Assembly (NCBI GenBank): GCA_900538465.1
Contig: UPXV01000021.1
Coordinates: 1-49,004 of the forward strand
Reading direction: 5' to 3'
Length of the DNA stretch: 49,004 nucleotides
DNA from: an uncultured Erysipelotrichaceae bacterium
GTDB lineage: Bacteria > Bacillota_I > Bacilli_A > Erysipelotrichales > Coprobacillaceae
This document shows positions 16,038-24,681 of this stretch, piece by piece. The translations under genes were made by a program, and so were the position numbers. The notes under the pieces were generated by a model. The model was not told where the DNA came from. It saw only the letters and a list, made by a program, of their open reading frames with translations, and ran no database searches. Within the stretch, counting starts at the first letter, position 1, and every line of letters begins with the position of its first letter.

Positions 16038-16688
16038 TTAAAATACCTTATTATCCATTTTCATTCTATAATAAGATTCACATACTACTCTCCAACATTT
16101 TTCTATTTTTTCTCTTTGACTTGTTACTTCATATTCAACTAGCTTTTCTATTACCCATTCATCATCTAAATCATATCCATAATATAAATAATTATTTATT
16201 CTATGTTCAATACTCAACAATGTATGTGTAGCCCCAGCTCTAAAAACAAAAGAAATATCTGGATATTCCAATAAATATTTTTTAAAATAATCATATTTTA
16301 TAAATTGATCATCATTTTTATCTCCTATAATGTCTTTTATGTATCTACGAATTACATTCTCAAACGAAGAATTTATTCCTCCTTGCAAGATACCAAGAAC
16401 CCCAATTATAAATAATTTGTTATCAACCGTTTTATCATAGTATGAAGAATAAGTTTTTGCTATTACTCTAATTTCATCCCGTGATGATTTAAACGGGTAT
16501 CTTTTTTTGTTAATTTCTTTTATAAAATCATATATTGTTTTATATTTTTGATTCATTAAATAATCAAACGTTTCATAAAAATTATTTATTATCTCTTTTG
16601 TTTCATTAAATACCCTATCAATCGTTACTATTTCTTTATTCTTGTTTTTTTCCATACAATATTTAATCAATTCAAATATTATTTCCAT
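16038..16688 (-). CDS. Unknown AT-rich protein, 216 residues
   Basis: No family recognised. The protein is predicted alpha-helical with many Lys, Asn, Ile and Tyr, and no signal peptide or transmembrane segment. It contains a hydrophobic stretch (LFIIGVLGILQGG near 92-104) and ends in a helix with Trp-Arg-Val-Val-Cys-Glu. Base composition is even poorer in G/C than the neighbours, suggesting transfer. AGGAGGT precedes the ATG. It is downstream of another unknown gene on the same strand (93-base gap), and both follow the tRNA operon, a common insertion site. Confidence 0.65.
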   Translation of the reverse strand: MEIIFELIKYCMEKNKNKEIVTIDRVFNETKEIINNFYETFDYLMNQKYKTIYDFIKEINKKRYPFKSSRDEIRVIAKTYSSYYDKTVDNKLFIIGVLGILQGGINSSFENVIRRYIKDIIGDKNDDQFIKYDYFKKYLLEYPDISFVFRAGATHTLLSIEHRINNYLYYGYDLDDEWVIEKLVEYEVTSQREKIEKCWRVVCESYYRMKMDNKVF

Positions 16689-16781
16689 ATTTATGTACCT
16701 CCTGATTACCTTGATTATCTCATATGTCGATCGATTTTAAAACATATATAAAACAATAATAAATAAAAAAGCCTAATCCAA

Positions 16782-17207
16782 TTAATCTTCAATAGATTTT
16801 ATTTGCTTATTACTTTTAACTTTTACACGATATATTGTATTCTTCAAATATAAATAATAATTATCAAAATAAACATCTCCATCATGCGTATAAACTTTAC
16901 GATATAAACATTGGTTATTATCATTAAATCCATACTCATAAACAGTATCATATTGATTTTTAAACTTTAACATTTTATTTGATAATTTTGGTTTTCTCAT
17001 TTCCTCATGAATTTGAGAATAAATATAACTTGGGTCAATTGCCGACATACTGTCTTCTTTTGTATATTTTACATATGCAGGATTTAATATTTTATTAATA
17101 TTTTCATTTATCAGTGTTAAAACCTCTATATTTTTTAATTGCTTATTTTCTTTTCTTAATTGAATTTCATTTTGAATATAATTCTTTATTTCATCATAAT
17201 CTTTCAT
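16782..17207 (-). CDS. Unknown protein, 141 residues
   Basis: No family recognised. The N-terminal half is helical (EIKNYIQNEIQLRKENKQLK); the C-terminal half is beta-rich with alternating Tyr and charged residues (CLYRKVYTHDGDVYFDNYYL). No signal peptide. GGGGAAGAAG precedes the ATG. Cotranscribed with the gene at 16038-16688, with the same extreme AT content. Could be a two-gene accessory module (defence or toxin-antitoxin type), but nothing in the sequence proves this. Confidence 0.6.
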   Translation of the reverse strand: MKDYDEIKNYIQNEIQLRKENKQLKNIEVLTLINENINKILNPAYVKYTKEDSMSAIDPSYIYSQIHEEMRKPKLSNKMLKFKNQYDTVYEYGFNDNNQCLYRKVYTHDGDVYFDNYYLYLKNTIYRVKVKSNKQIKSIED

Positions 17208-17386
17208 ATCTTCTTCCCCTACTGACTTAAGTTATATTATTATTATTATTTTAACACAGTTAAGTGAAACATGAAAACAATACATAGAACACCATTGTCA
17301 TTATATTTTTTTAAATTTCTTATCTATTACCTGCAAAACAATGATATAATCATTATGTAAATAAGAATAATCAGGAGGATGGTACA

Positions 17387-17719
17387 ATGGCAATAACAGT
17401 GAATATCTATTATCGTGGAGAAAATGGAAATGCCAAACGATTTGCTGAGGAAATGATTTCAAGTGGGATTGTAGCTGATATTCGTGCTGAAGATGGAAAT
17501 ATACGATATGAATACTTCTTCCCAATGGATGATGAAGAAACTGTTCTTCTCATCGACAGTTGGAAAGATCAACATTCCATTGATATTCATCATGTTTCAC
17601 CTATGATGGAGAAAATCACAAAACTTAGAGAAAAATATGATCTTCATATGAGAGTAGAACGCTATATTTCTGATGAAGATGGAATACCTGAAACAGACAA
17701 AGCTTTCATTCAAGAATAA
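17387..17719 (+). CDS. Antibiotic biosynthesis monooxygenase-like (ABM) protein
   Basis: 110 residues. The pattern MAITVNIYYRGENGNAKRFAEEM, then a beta strand IRYEYFFPMDDEETVLLIDSWKD, then a helix pair is the dimeric ferredoxin-like ABM fold. Family members include quinol monooxygenases and haem-degrading IsdG types; the W-x-x-x-x-x-x-x-H pattern after VLLIDSW is typical of the quinol group. Activity cannot be assigned. GGAGGATGGTACA precedes the ATG; a terminator follows. Confidence 0.75.
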   Translation: MAITVNIYYRGENGNAKRFAEEMISSGIVADIRAEDGNIRYEYFFPMDDEETVLLIDSWKDQHSIDIHHVSPMMEKITKLREKYDLHMRVERYISDEDGIPETDKAFIQE

Positions 17720-17789
17720 AGTCATAGAAAAATATAAAAGGCTAAATTTCATGAATGATAATCAAATGATTTATGTTGCCCCCCAATAT

Positions 17790-17827
17790 TATCTCAAGAA
17801 CAAAGTTCTTAGATAAGTATATTTTTT
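17790..17827 (+). terminator. Terminator of the ABM gene
   Basis: Stem TATCT-C-AAGAAC / GTTCTT-AGATA (17790-17801 with 17805-17815), 3-base loop, then a run of six T at 17822. Confidence 0.65.
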
Positions 17828-17928
17828 AAAGGACTTCATAATAACTTATGAACTTTTTGATAAAATTATTTCATTTCACAAAGGAACAAATAACAATAAA
17901 TGGTATAATTTTCATTTTTAATCCTATC

Positions 17929-17960
17929 AAAAAAAGATTGAAAAAAATCAATCTTTTTTT
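17929..17960. terminator. Bidirectional terminator
   Basis: A perfect 12-bp stem of seven A + GATTG and its complement (17929-17940 with 17949-17960), an 8-base loop. It ends the leftward LytTR operon and gives T runs on both strands. Confidence 0.8.
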
Positions 17961-18321
17961 ATTTCATTAATGCTTTATTCATCACATGCATTCGCCAACA
18001 ATCCTGACATATATAAAATAACAAGAAACCAAAAATCAAAAGATAATACAATGAATGCAAAAGAAACATAACGACTCCATAAACAACACATAACAAAATC
18101 ATAAATTTCAATGGATTGACTTTATGAACAATTATTTCTAAGATTACATTCCACATTTCTAACAAAATAGTTAAAAATAAGGCAATCACAACACAATAAA
18201 TAAGGCTTTTTTGAAAAGATGTCATAGTTGTTGTATATAAATAACCATTTCCTAATAAATTACGAGTTATCACACAATATACAAAAGCAATACCAAAATG
18301 AATCCCTATTCTTTCTTTCAT
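17959..18321 (-). CDS. Small four-helix membrane protein next to LytTR regulator (DUF3021-like)
   Basis: 120 residues with four predicted transmembrane segments (about 8-26, 37-60, 70-90, 90-110). The start overlaps the end of the LytTR gene by four bases. LytTR regulators in Firmicutes are often paired with a DUF3021 or similar membrane protein that holds the regulator inactive, so this is a candidate inhibitor; family membership is my guess from size and position. Confidence 0.55.
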   Translation of the reverse strand: MKERIGIHFGIAFVYCVITRNLLGNGYLYTTTMTSFQKSLIYCVVIALFLTILLEMWNVILEIIVHKVNPLKFMILLCVVYGVVMFLLHSLYYLLIFGFLLFYICQDCWRMHVMNKALMK

Positions 18322-18821
18322 AATGCTTTTCTCCTTAATTTTTCCATAAAAGATTTCACATAACTTCTTGTTAATAAAATCCTTTGTTGATTCTTTAATA
18401 CAATAATATATCTTCTTTGTACATCAGGAATAAAACTATCAATTTCATAAATATTTACAATCATTGACTTATTCACTCTAGCAAAATGATAAGGCTCTAA
18501 AATGGTTTCTAATTCATAAAGTTTTTGATGTGTTACAAACTGCATTGTTTCAGTATAAATAAACGCTTCTTTAGAATATCCTTCAATATAAATAATTTGT
18601 TGAGGTAATATTTTAAACATTCTTTCTTCTTGATAACAAAGAATATATTCATGACTTTGATTAAGATATTGTATCAATTCATCTAGATGATCCATTGAAA
18701 AATAATAACAAAGTCCTTCATAATCATAACCCTTTTCAACCAATACTATATCTAGATATAGATAGTCTCTTAATAATGATTTTAATGTAGATAGGTGTTG
18801 ATCTGAACAGATAATTTTCAT
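18318..18821 (-). CDS. LytTR-type transcriptional regulator without receiver domain
   Basis: 167 residues. The C-terminal 95 residues are a LytTR DNA-binding domain: ILPQQIIYIEGYSKEAFIYT, LYELETILEPYHFARVNKSM and IVNIYEIDSF are the typical strands. The N-terminal 70 residues are not a phospho-receiver (no Asp-Asp/Lys pattern). I chose the ATG at 18821 because GGAGGTG precedes it; an upstream in-frame ATG at 18866 has none. It lies between two overlapping membrane protein genes, the arrangement of LytTR regulatory systems in which a membrane partner controls the regulator. Confidence 0.85.
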   Translation of the reverse strand: MKIICSDQHLSTLKSLLRDYLYLDIVLVEKGYDYEGLCYYFSMDHLDELIQYLNQSHEYILCYQEERMFKILPQQIIYIEGYSKEAFIYTETMQFVTHQKLYELETILEPYHFARVNKSMIVNIYEIDSFIPDVQRRYIIVLKNQQRILLTRSYVKSFMEKLRRKAL

Positions 18822-20161
18822 GATAACACCTCCATTGAACATAGAGTTGTTTTTATAACTTGCCAATTGTCATCATAATAAACAACCTTTATTGTTTTTA
18901 TGTTTTTCACAGGTTCTTTAATAAAATTATGACTTGTAAATAAATCATAACTATCTTCCATCATCCTATATTCCATTAAAAGAAGATCATTATCACCATA
19001 CAAGAGTTGAATACCATAAATATTAAGATTATCATTTTTAAGAGAAACTTTTGGTGGACCTATAATTGTATTCATATCATAACAAAAATTTTCAATAGAA
19101 ATATCTTGGTCTTCATAATACATAACACTTGGAATCACAGATTGAATATCACTTTTTTGATCATAGTAACAATTCCCTTCTTGATCATAAAGTTGAATTT
19201 GAAAGACAAGATTGGATTTATCTACAATAGAATCTTTTAATTTCTTGATATCATCATAGATATCACTATTCACATAACCCCCTGTATATCCAACATATGG
19301 ACAACTTTCTTTGTCTTCATATTCTATCTTTTGAAAGTTATCATATGATTCCAAAATAATTTGATCATCTTGAATAATTTTGTATCTTACTTTATCCATA
19401 TTTTCTAAAAGATGATTTTTAATGAAAACCTTAATAGCAGAGTAACTAGTAACTTCTCTTTGCTCAAAAAGAGTTGTTTTTTTATATGAATCCAATCCAA
19501 AAGGTGGAACTTTATAATCTGCATTATCTACTTTAAAATATTGTACTTCTTCTTCATTGACTTCTTGTTGAATTGTTTTGATGTAATCATCTTTTATATA
19601 AATAAGTCCTACAACACTCAAACAAGAAAGAATCAATAAGATAACAAGTGACTTTTGATTATACCAAATAGATTCAACATTTAAATTTAAATATTCATCT
19701 TCTAAAAATCGATTAATCTTTATCAAATGATACTCAATAAAAATCAATAGAATAACTGATACTATAAGTAAAATATTTTCTATTATCAAAAGTTGTTCTA
19801 TCCAATAACTAAAAATAATCATTATAAAATAACAAATCAAATAACTTCTATACAGATTTCGATATTTCTTTATTTTAGGATAATCATATCCAATTTCATC
19901 AATTCCTTTAAACAAAAAATATAAACTTAATAATAGGATTATTCCACTTTGATTTGAAAAAAACAAAGTAACAATTAAATTAATTCCATTCAAAATCAAA
20001 GAAACAATCAAATATTTTTGTTTTGCTTTTTTTAAAACAATAAGAAGTCCAATACAAATAATCATCAAAGCAACAACAATAGGAAAAAGAGAAATATTAT
20101 TATAATGAAACTGAACACCTAATAAAAACCATAATCCTACAGCCATGATTCCTATTCCCAT
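18818..20161 (-). CDS. Membrane protein with extracytoplasmic domain, unknown, LytTR operon
   Basis: 447 residues. The N-terminal 150 residues contain five to six hydrophobic helices, another helix follows (about 173-192), then about 250 hydrophilic residues likely outside the membrane. No known domain is seen. The last codons overlap the LytTR start, so all three genes are one translationally coupled operon. I take ATG 20161 after GGAGG rather than the ATG five codons upstream. Possible signal sensor or the LytTR inhibitor; not proven. Confidence 0.65.
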   Translation of the reverse strand: MGIGIMAVGLWFLLGVQFHYNNISLFPIVVALMIICIGLLIVLKKAKQKYLIVSLILNGINLIVTLFFSNQSGIILLLSLYFLFKGIDEIGYDYPKIKKYRNLYRSYLICYFIMIIFSYWIEQLLIIENILLIVSVILLIFIEYHLIKINRFLEDEYLNLNVESIWYNQKSLVILLILSCLSVVGLIYIKDDYIKTIQQEVNEEEVQYFKVDNADYKVPPFGLDSYKKTTLFEQREVTSYSAIKVFIKNHLLENMDKVRYKIIQDDQIILESYDNFQKIEYEDKESCPYVGYTGGYVNSDIYDDIKKLKDSIVDKSNLVFQIQLYDQEGNCYYDQKSDIQSVIPSVMYYEDQDISIENFCYDMNTIIGPPKVSLKNDNLNIYGIQLLYGDNDLLLMEYRMMEDSYDLFTSHNFIKEPVKNIKTIKVVYYDDNWQVIKTTLCSMEVLS

Positions 20162-20371
20162 CAAACCACCTCCCATTAATATTAAATCATATTTATCATA
20201 TTCAAAGTGAAAAACAATATTAAAATAGCCAAAAGGTGGATTATGTTACCGATTCAAACTTTAATTTTGAGAATATTCATCAAATATATATCATCTCATT
20301 CACAATCATAAACATGTTTTGCATTATCTCTATAATATTTAAAAAACATTTTAGCAATTAAATATTCACTT

Positions 20372-21190
20372 TTATTTCTTGAAAATAATCAATACATCTT
20401 TTTCTCGAGTTATTAAATTCTTTAAATCAAATCCTTTTGTTAAATAATCATTTAATAGTTTCTCAAGTTGAATGGCATCATTTTCTGTTCCATCAAGTTT
20501 TAAACACTCTACCTTATAAAGAGATTGTCCTTTTTGAGTATTCAATTCATCTAAATGAGCTAAATGATATAAAACAGTATATAATTCGTTCATATTTGAT
20601 GAGAATATTGTCATTTCTTGATTTCCTTGAGATTTTATAGTTAGCTTACCGCCTTGAACCTTTTTTATTTTTTGTTCTGTAGCTGTTATAATAGAACCAA
20701 GAGCTATACCATATATCAAATAATTAAATAGATAACTATCATCACTCATCTTATAAGTTTCATCAACTTCATATTTTAAATCAATAATATTATCATAATT
20801 TATTTCAAAGATTTCCACTCCATTAGTAATAACTAATCGCTCTTTTAAAAGAACAACATTAACCTTTCCAGTTTTTGTCATATGAGGATTTCCCCCATAG
20901 TATTTTGCATATTGATATCCCAATAGATGACTTTGATCATAATCAATACTCTCAACAATTTGTTGAGCTATTTTATTTTGATCACTATATGTACTAAATA
21001 CATATTCTACCTTATAATCTTTATATTGGTCACTTAAAATAATTATGCATCCTTTTTTCGTTGGTGTTGCTTTTTGAAAAAATACATGTAAAACTTGATG
21101 AGCATCCAGTCTCTTACAATCATCAATAATAATATGATTATCTTCATCAATTGCAAGCGTATTTGAAATTCCTTTTAATTCATATTTCAT
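20372..21190 (-). CDS. Unknown cytoplasmic protein, PH-like (DUF4429-type) fold suspected
   Basis: 272 residues without signal peptide. Beta-rich N-terminal half (LAIDEDNHIIIDD; KGCIIILSDQYKDYKVEYVF) and a second beta region about 105-190 (LLKERLVITNGVEIFEINYDNI), with a short hydrophobic stretch (YLIYGIALGSII). The pattern of two pleckstrin-like domains resembles the protein at 42428-43255 in the tail cluster, but this one lacks the SHOCT tail. Single gene. Function unknown. Confidence 0.6.
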   Translation of the reverse strand: MKYELKGISNTLAIDEDNHIIIDDCKRLDAHQVLHVFFQKATPTKKGCIIILSDQYKDYKVEYVFSTYSDQNKIAQQIVESIDYDQSHLLGYQYAKYYGGNPHMTKTGKVNVVLLKERLVITNGVEIFEINYDNIIDLKYEVDETYKMSDDSYLFNYLIYGIALGSIITATEQKIKKVQGGKLTIKSQGNQEMTIFSSNMNELYTVLYHLAHLDELNTQKGQSLYKVECLKLDGTENDAIQLEKLLNDYLTKGFDLKNLITREKDVLIIFKK

Positions 21191-21379
21191 AAATAAAACC
21201 TCCTATTTCTATTCTAACATATTTATCATAAATGAAAAAGAATTCACCATTCTTGACTAATAATTCAATGCACCTTTTATTTATAAGGGATACAGCAACA
21301 TATATAAAGACATAGAAAACTCCCTGAGAAAATTAAAAATATATAACGATATATCCATATTATCTTACAAAATAATATC

Positions 21380-21781
21380 GTGACACGTTTTTTACGCACA
21401 TCTTTTAGTCCTATTTCTAACTGTATTGGCACGTCAAATAAAAGTATTCTTATTGGTATTGGCTTCATATTTAGTCCCATTAATACAGAAAACATCGATA
21501 TCAATATTCATAGTCAAATCATCATAAATCAATTTATGAAAAGACTGATAAGAAGGTTTCTGATTGTTAGCGATAAACATAAATCAGATATCAGTATAAC
21601 AAAGTTTTTCAATATCTCTGGTAGAAATATAATTAAAAAAAACTTTAAATAAAATAGCGAGATTGGATATCATGAAAGTATCATACTCATGAGAATTTCT
21701 ATTAGAGAAATCAACATATTTACATAAATTAACCCTTTCCAAAACTTCAAGAACAGTTCTACAAATATCATCCATTATCAA
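21380..21781 (-). pseudogene. Decayed IS1182-type transposase, N-terminal fragment
   Basis: Joined frames on the minus strand read like the N-terminal third of IS1182 transposases: a start near 21781, KVFFNYISTRDIEKLCYTDI, a stop, FMFIANNQKPSYQSFHKL, then FCINGTKYEANTNKNTF, a stop, RANTVRNR. The catalytic Asp of the GTKxEAN motif has become Asn/Gly-Thr context but the motif is clear. At least two in-frame stops and one frame change are present, and the C-terminal two thirds are missing. The coordinates are approximate. Confidence 0.75.
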
Positions 21782-21871
21782 AAGATAAGTTAAAATCTAG
21801 TAGCATATAAGGTTGATATGCGTTATAATATGTCTCGTATATATTTGTTTTCATCGACTAAATTATACCAA

Positions 21872-21897
21872 AAAAAGCGCTCAATTGAGCGCTTTTT
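21872..21897. terminator. Perfect 26-base palindrome, probable terminator
   Basis: AAAAAGCGCTCAA and its reverse complement are contiguous; GC-rich core flanked by A5/T5. It lies between the decayed transposase and the GNAT gene and could be an old insertion-sequence or GNAT-gene terminator. Confidence 0.6.
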
Positions 21898-22002
21898 AGT
21901 ATGAAACTATAATATATTTATTTACTCATTACGGTCCCTTTTAAGATTATAAACACAAATCATAGACTTTTACATTTCTCATTCTTATCAAAAAATAATC
22001 CC

Positions 22003-22545
22003 TTATGATATATTCCCTGATAATGAAAATTCAATAAAATCTTCTTCTTTTAATTCATAATCAATAGAAGATTGTAATTCTCCCAATTGATCCTTCCAAC
22101 AATCTTTATTGATTCTTACTTCACAAAATCCTAATTTTTTATAAACATGTTGTGCTCGTTTATTATTTAACATTGTAGATAATTTTATTTTTTTATAACC
22201 CATATTAAATAAAGAACGGATAAACATACTTAAAATAACTTTTCCTAACCCTTTATTTTGATATTGTAAATCACATATCTTGATACCAATTTCAACAGTT
22301 TCATAATCTTCTTTTATATAACACATTTCTCCAATAGGCTTTTGATTATATTCAATCATAAAACGATATTTTTCTTTCAACAATTCATCTTTTAACTGCT
22401 GCATAACGACTTCTTTACTTGTCCCAATTCCTTTTGGGAAACCAGCATGAGCCATTATTTGTCCATCATTCCACCATGAAGATAAAATATCAGCATCACA
22501 CTCTAAAGCAGTTCTTATTAAAATATTTTGATTTTTAATTCTCAT
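22003..22545 (-). CDS. GNAT-family N-acetyltransferase
   Basis: 180 residues. The acetyl-CoA pyrophosphate loop is LQYQNKGLGKVIL (Q/R-x-x-G-x-G/A) and the C-terminal NNKRAQHVYKKLGFCE is the typical beta-5/alpha-4 part. The RimJ/aminoglycoside-6'-like N-terminus (ILIRTALECDADILSSWWND) favours a small-molecule or protein N-acetyltransferase; the substrate is unknown. Single gene. Confidence 0.85.
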   Translation of the reverse strand: MRIKNQNILIRTALECDADILSSWWNDGQIMAHAGFPKGIGTSKEVVMQQLKDELLKEKYRFMIEYNQKPIGEMCYIKEDYETVEIGIKICDLQYQNKGLGKVILSMFIRSLFNMGYKKIKLSTMLNNKRAQHVYKKLGFCEVRINKDCWKDQLGELQSSIDYELKEEDFIEFSLSGNIS

Positions 22546-22771
22546 TATAACTCTCCCATTGATGATTCTGATGATATTGGTTATCCATATACCTCTTAAT
22601 AATATGTCATCTCTACTATAAAAAGAATCATAAACAAATACCTATAGTAAAGATTAAGTTACTGATATAATCTTAATTCATTATATCATATGAATATATT
22701 TAATTATAATTTTTTAAATTGACTGATTTCAAATATTCTTCTCATAAATCACATTTCTTTAAGAGAAATCA

Positions 22772-22975
22772 TTATGATTTTCTGACAATCTTGACAACAT
22801 CTTGAATATCACAATCCAAAATCAAACATAAATCAAGAATTGTATTTAAAGTCACACTTTTATTTTTTCTTAAAGCATCAAGTGTTCCTCGACTGACATT
22901 ATGATATTTTATTAACGTATATTGAGTTATTCCTTTTCTTTTTAATGTTTCAAAAAATGGTTCAAAGCTAATCAT
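22772..22975 (-). CDS. Small Cro/XRE-type HTH regulator
   Basis: 67 residues, one HTH_26 domain: GITQYTLIKYHNVSRGTLDALRKNKSVTLNTILDLCLIL, ending with a short helix DIQDVVKIVRK. ATG at 22975 follows AAGGAG with normal spacing. It is divergent from a 56-codon gene and shares the intervening region, which contains a dyad, so it probably controls itself and that gene. Confidence 0.85.
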   Translation of the reverse strand: MISFEPFFETLKRKGITQYTLIKYHNVSRGTLDALRKNKSVTLNTILDLCLILDCDIQDVVKIVRKS

Positions 22976-23027
22976 GAGTAACACTCCTTCCTTTATACAT
23001 TATAGAAAGGAAGTTGTTATTTTAATA

Positions 23028-23056
23028 TTGCCGAATATTTGGTAATGTATTATAAT
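23028..23056 (+). promoter_or_regulatory. Promoter with overlapping dyad, divergent from the HTH gene
   Basis: -35 TTGCCG (23028-23033), 17-base spacer, -10 TATAAT (23051-23056). The imperfect dyad ATTGCC-N8-GGTAAT (23027-23046) overlaps the -35, as a repressor operator would. Confidence 0.6.
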
Positions 23057-23078
23057 TTATTCAAAGAGAGGTATATAT

Positions 23079-23249
23079 ATGGAAAAAGAATTACTAGAAG
23101 AAACATTAAAACATTTATCACAAGCTATTGATATGCTTGAAATGATGTCTATTTCAAGTCATGATGAAATGATTGGCCCTTTAGAAATATTAAAAAGAGA
23201 CTTAGAAAGCCTCTATTTCAAAATCAATAATCAACTCTATCCTTCATAA
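23079..23249 (+). CDS. Small helical protein, 56 residues
   Basis: Begins MEKELLEETLKHLSQAIDML and ends LYFKINNQLYPS. Amphipathic helices, no recognised family. AGAGAGG precedes the ATG and a good promoter lies 25 bases upstream. The last 13 bases overlap the 3' end of the convergent MATE gene. Position opposite an HTH gene suggests they work together; the role is unknown. Confidence 0.6.
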   Translation: MEKELLEETLKHLSQAIDMLEMMSISSHDEMIGPLEILKRDLESLYFKINNQLYPS

Positions 23250-24577
23250 GCATTTAACCAATGAGACTTTTTGTAATAAATCAAAAAGACAATGGAACTT
23301 AATGTCCAAGTTAGTGGATAAGCCCAAAAGACGACTTGGATTTGAGGAATAAAGTAAACTGTTATTGTAATATATGTGACACGTATAATACACCAACAAA
23401 TCATCATCACAATCATTGGGACTATTGATTTTCCAGCACCTCTTAAGATACCTGCAATACAATGTGAAAAGGCTAACAAGAAGTAAAAGAGAGTCACTGT
23501 TCTTGCCTGTCCCACACCAAAAGAAACGACTTCTTTTGTCGAATCAAACATGGCGATTAACTGAGGGGCTAACAAATAAATCGATATCCCAACAATTTCG
23601 GCTAAAATCAAGGAGCAAACAATTCCAAACTGGGCTCCTTTTTTAGCACGTTCATATTCTTTAGCCCCTAAGTTTTGACTCACAAAAGTTGTCAGTGCCA
23701 ATGCAAAACAAGTAATTGGCAAAAAGCCAAAGCCTTCAATCTTGGAATATGAACCACAACCAGCAACTGCCATCTTTCCAAAACTATTAATATTTGTTTG
23801 CACAACAACATTTGCCAAAGCAATAATAGAATTTTGAACACCCGCAGGCAAACCATTAGAAATAATTTGTTTTAACATACCAAAATCAAAACGTATATCT
23901 TTGACTTTTAAGCGATAATCATGGGGTGCTTTTAACAGATGAAACCAACACAAAAAACAACTCACAAATTGAGAAACAACTGTCGCAAATGCAGCAGCTC
24001 CTACACCCATATGAAATCCAGCAATCAAAACCAAATCCAAAACAATATTCACAATCGAAGAAATCATAAGATAATACAATGGATGACGACTATCTCCCAC
24101 AGCTTGTAAAATACCTGTCAAAGCATTATACAAAACAAATGCTAAAGAACCCATAAAATAAATTCTAAAATATGTTAGTGAATTGGGTAAAACATCTTGT
24201 GGTGTGCCCATTAAAATTAGTAACTTTGGTGCAAAAATAACACCAATAATTGTCAACAAAAGGCCAGCAACAATCCCAAAAGCAATCGTTGTATGAATAG
24301 AAAGATGAACACGTCGTTGATCTTGTGCTCCATAATATCTTGCAATCACAACTCCTGCTCCAACTGAAATCCCATTAAAAAAGCCAACCAATAAAAAAAT
24401 TAAATTTCCTGAAGAAGCAACAGCTGCTAAGGCACTACTTCCTAAAAAATTTCCCACAATCAATGAATCAGCTGTATTATAAAGCTGTTGAAATAAATTC
24501 CCCAAAAACAAAGGAATAGCAAAAGCAATAATAGTTTTTGCGATGGGTCCTTCACTCATTAATGTTTCATTTTTCAT
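23237..24577 (-). CDS. MATE-family efflux transporter
   Basis: 446 residues with twelve predicted transmembrane helices in two halves of six. Family marks: AIPLFLGNLFQQLYNTADSL near the N-terminus (LF.QLYN.ADS), GVGAAAFATV, and FVSQNLGAKEYERAKKG (Q-N-x-G-A) at the start of the second half. Drug/sodium or proton antiporters of the DinF branch have this pattern. It exports cationic or other small compounds; the substrate is not readable. Single gene. Confidence 0.92.
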   Translation of the reverse strand: MKNETLMSEGPIAKTIIAFAIPLFLGNLFQQLYNTADSLIVGNFLGSSALAAVASSGNLIFLLVGFFNGISVGAGVVIARYYGAQDQRRVHLSIHTTIAFGIVAGLLLTIIGVIFAPKLLILMGTPQDVLPNSLTYFRIYFMGSLAFVLYNALTGILQAVGDSRHPLYYLMISSIVNIVLDLVLIAGFHMGVGAAAFATVVSQFVSCFLCWFHLLKAPHDYRLKVKDIRFDFGMLKQIISNGLPAGVQNSIIALANVVVQTNINSFGKMAVAGCGSYSKIEGFGFLPITCFALALTTFVSQNLGAKEYERAKKGAQFGIVCSLILAEIVGISIYLLAPQLIAMFDSTKEVVSFGVGQARTVTLFYFLLAFSHCIAGILRGAGKSIVPMIVMMICWCIIRVTYITITVYFIPQIQVVFWAYPLTWTLSSIVFLIYYKKSHWLNAYEG

Positions 24578-24681
24578 TCCTCTCCCCCATTTCTCTTTTC
24601 CTATTTTAACACGAGAAAAGACAAATATATAGTTTTTTTATGAAACTGAAAAATGCTATAATATGTCAAGAGGTGGTTTTT

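Noticed and set aside
16038..17207. Toxin-antitoxin pair
   Set aside because: No toxin or antitoxin motif is visible; both are longer than typical and the only support is adjacency.
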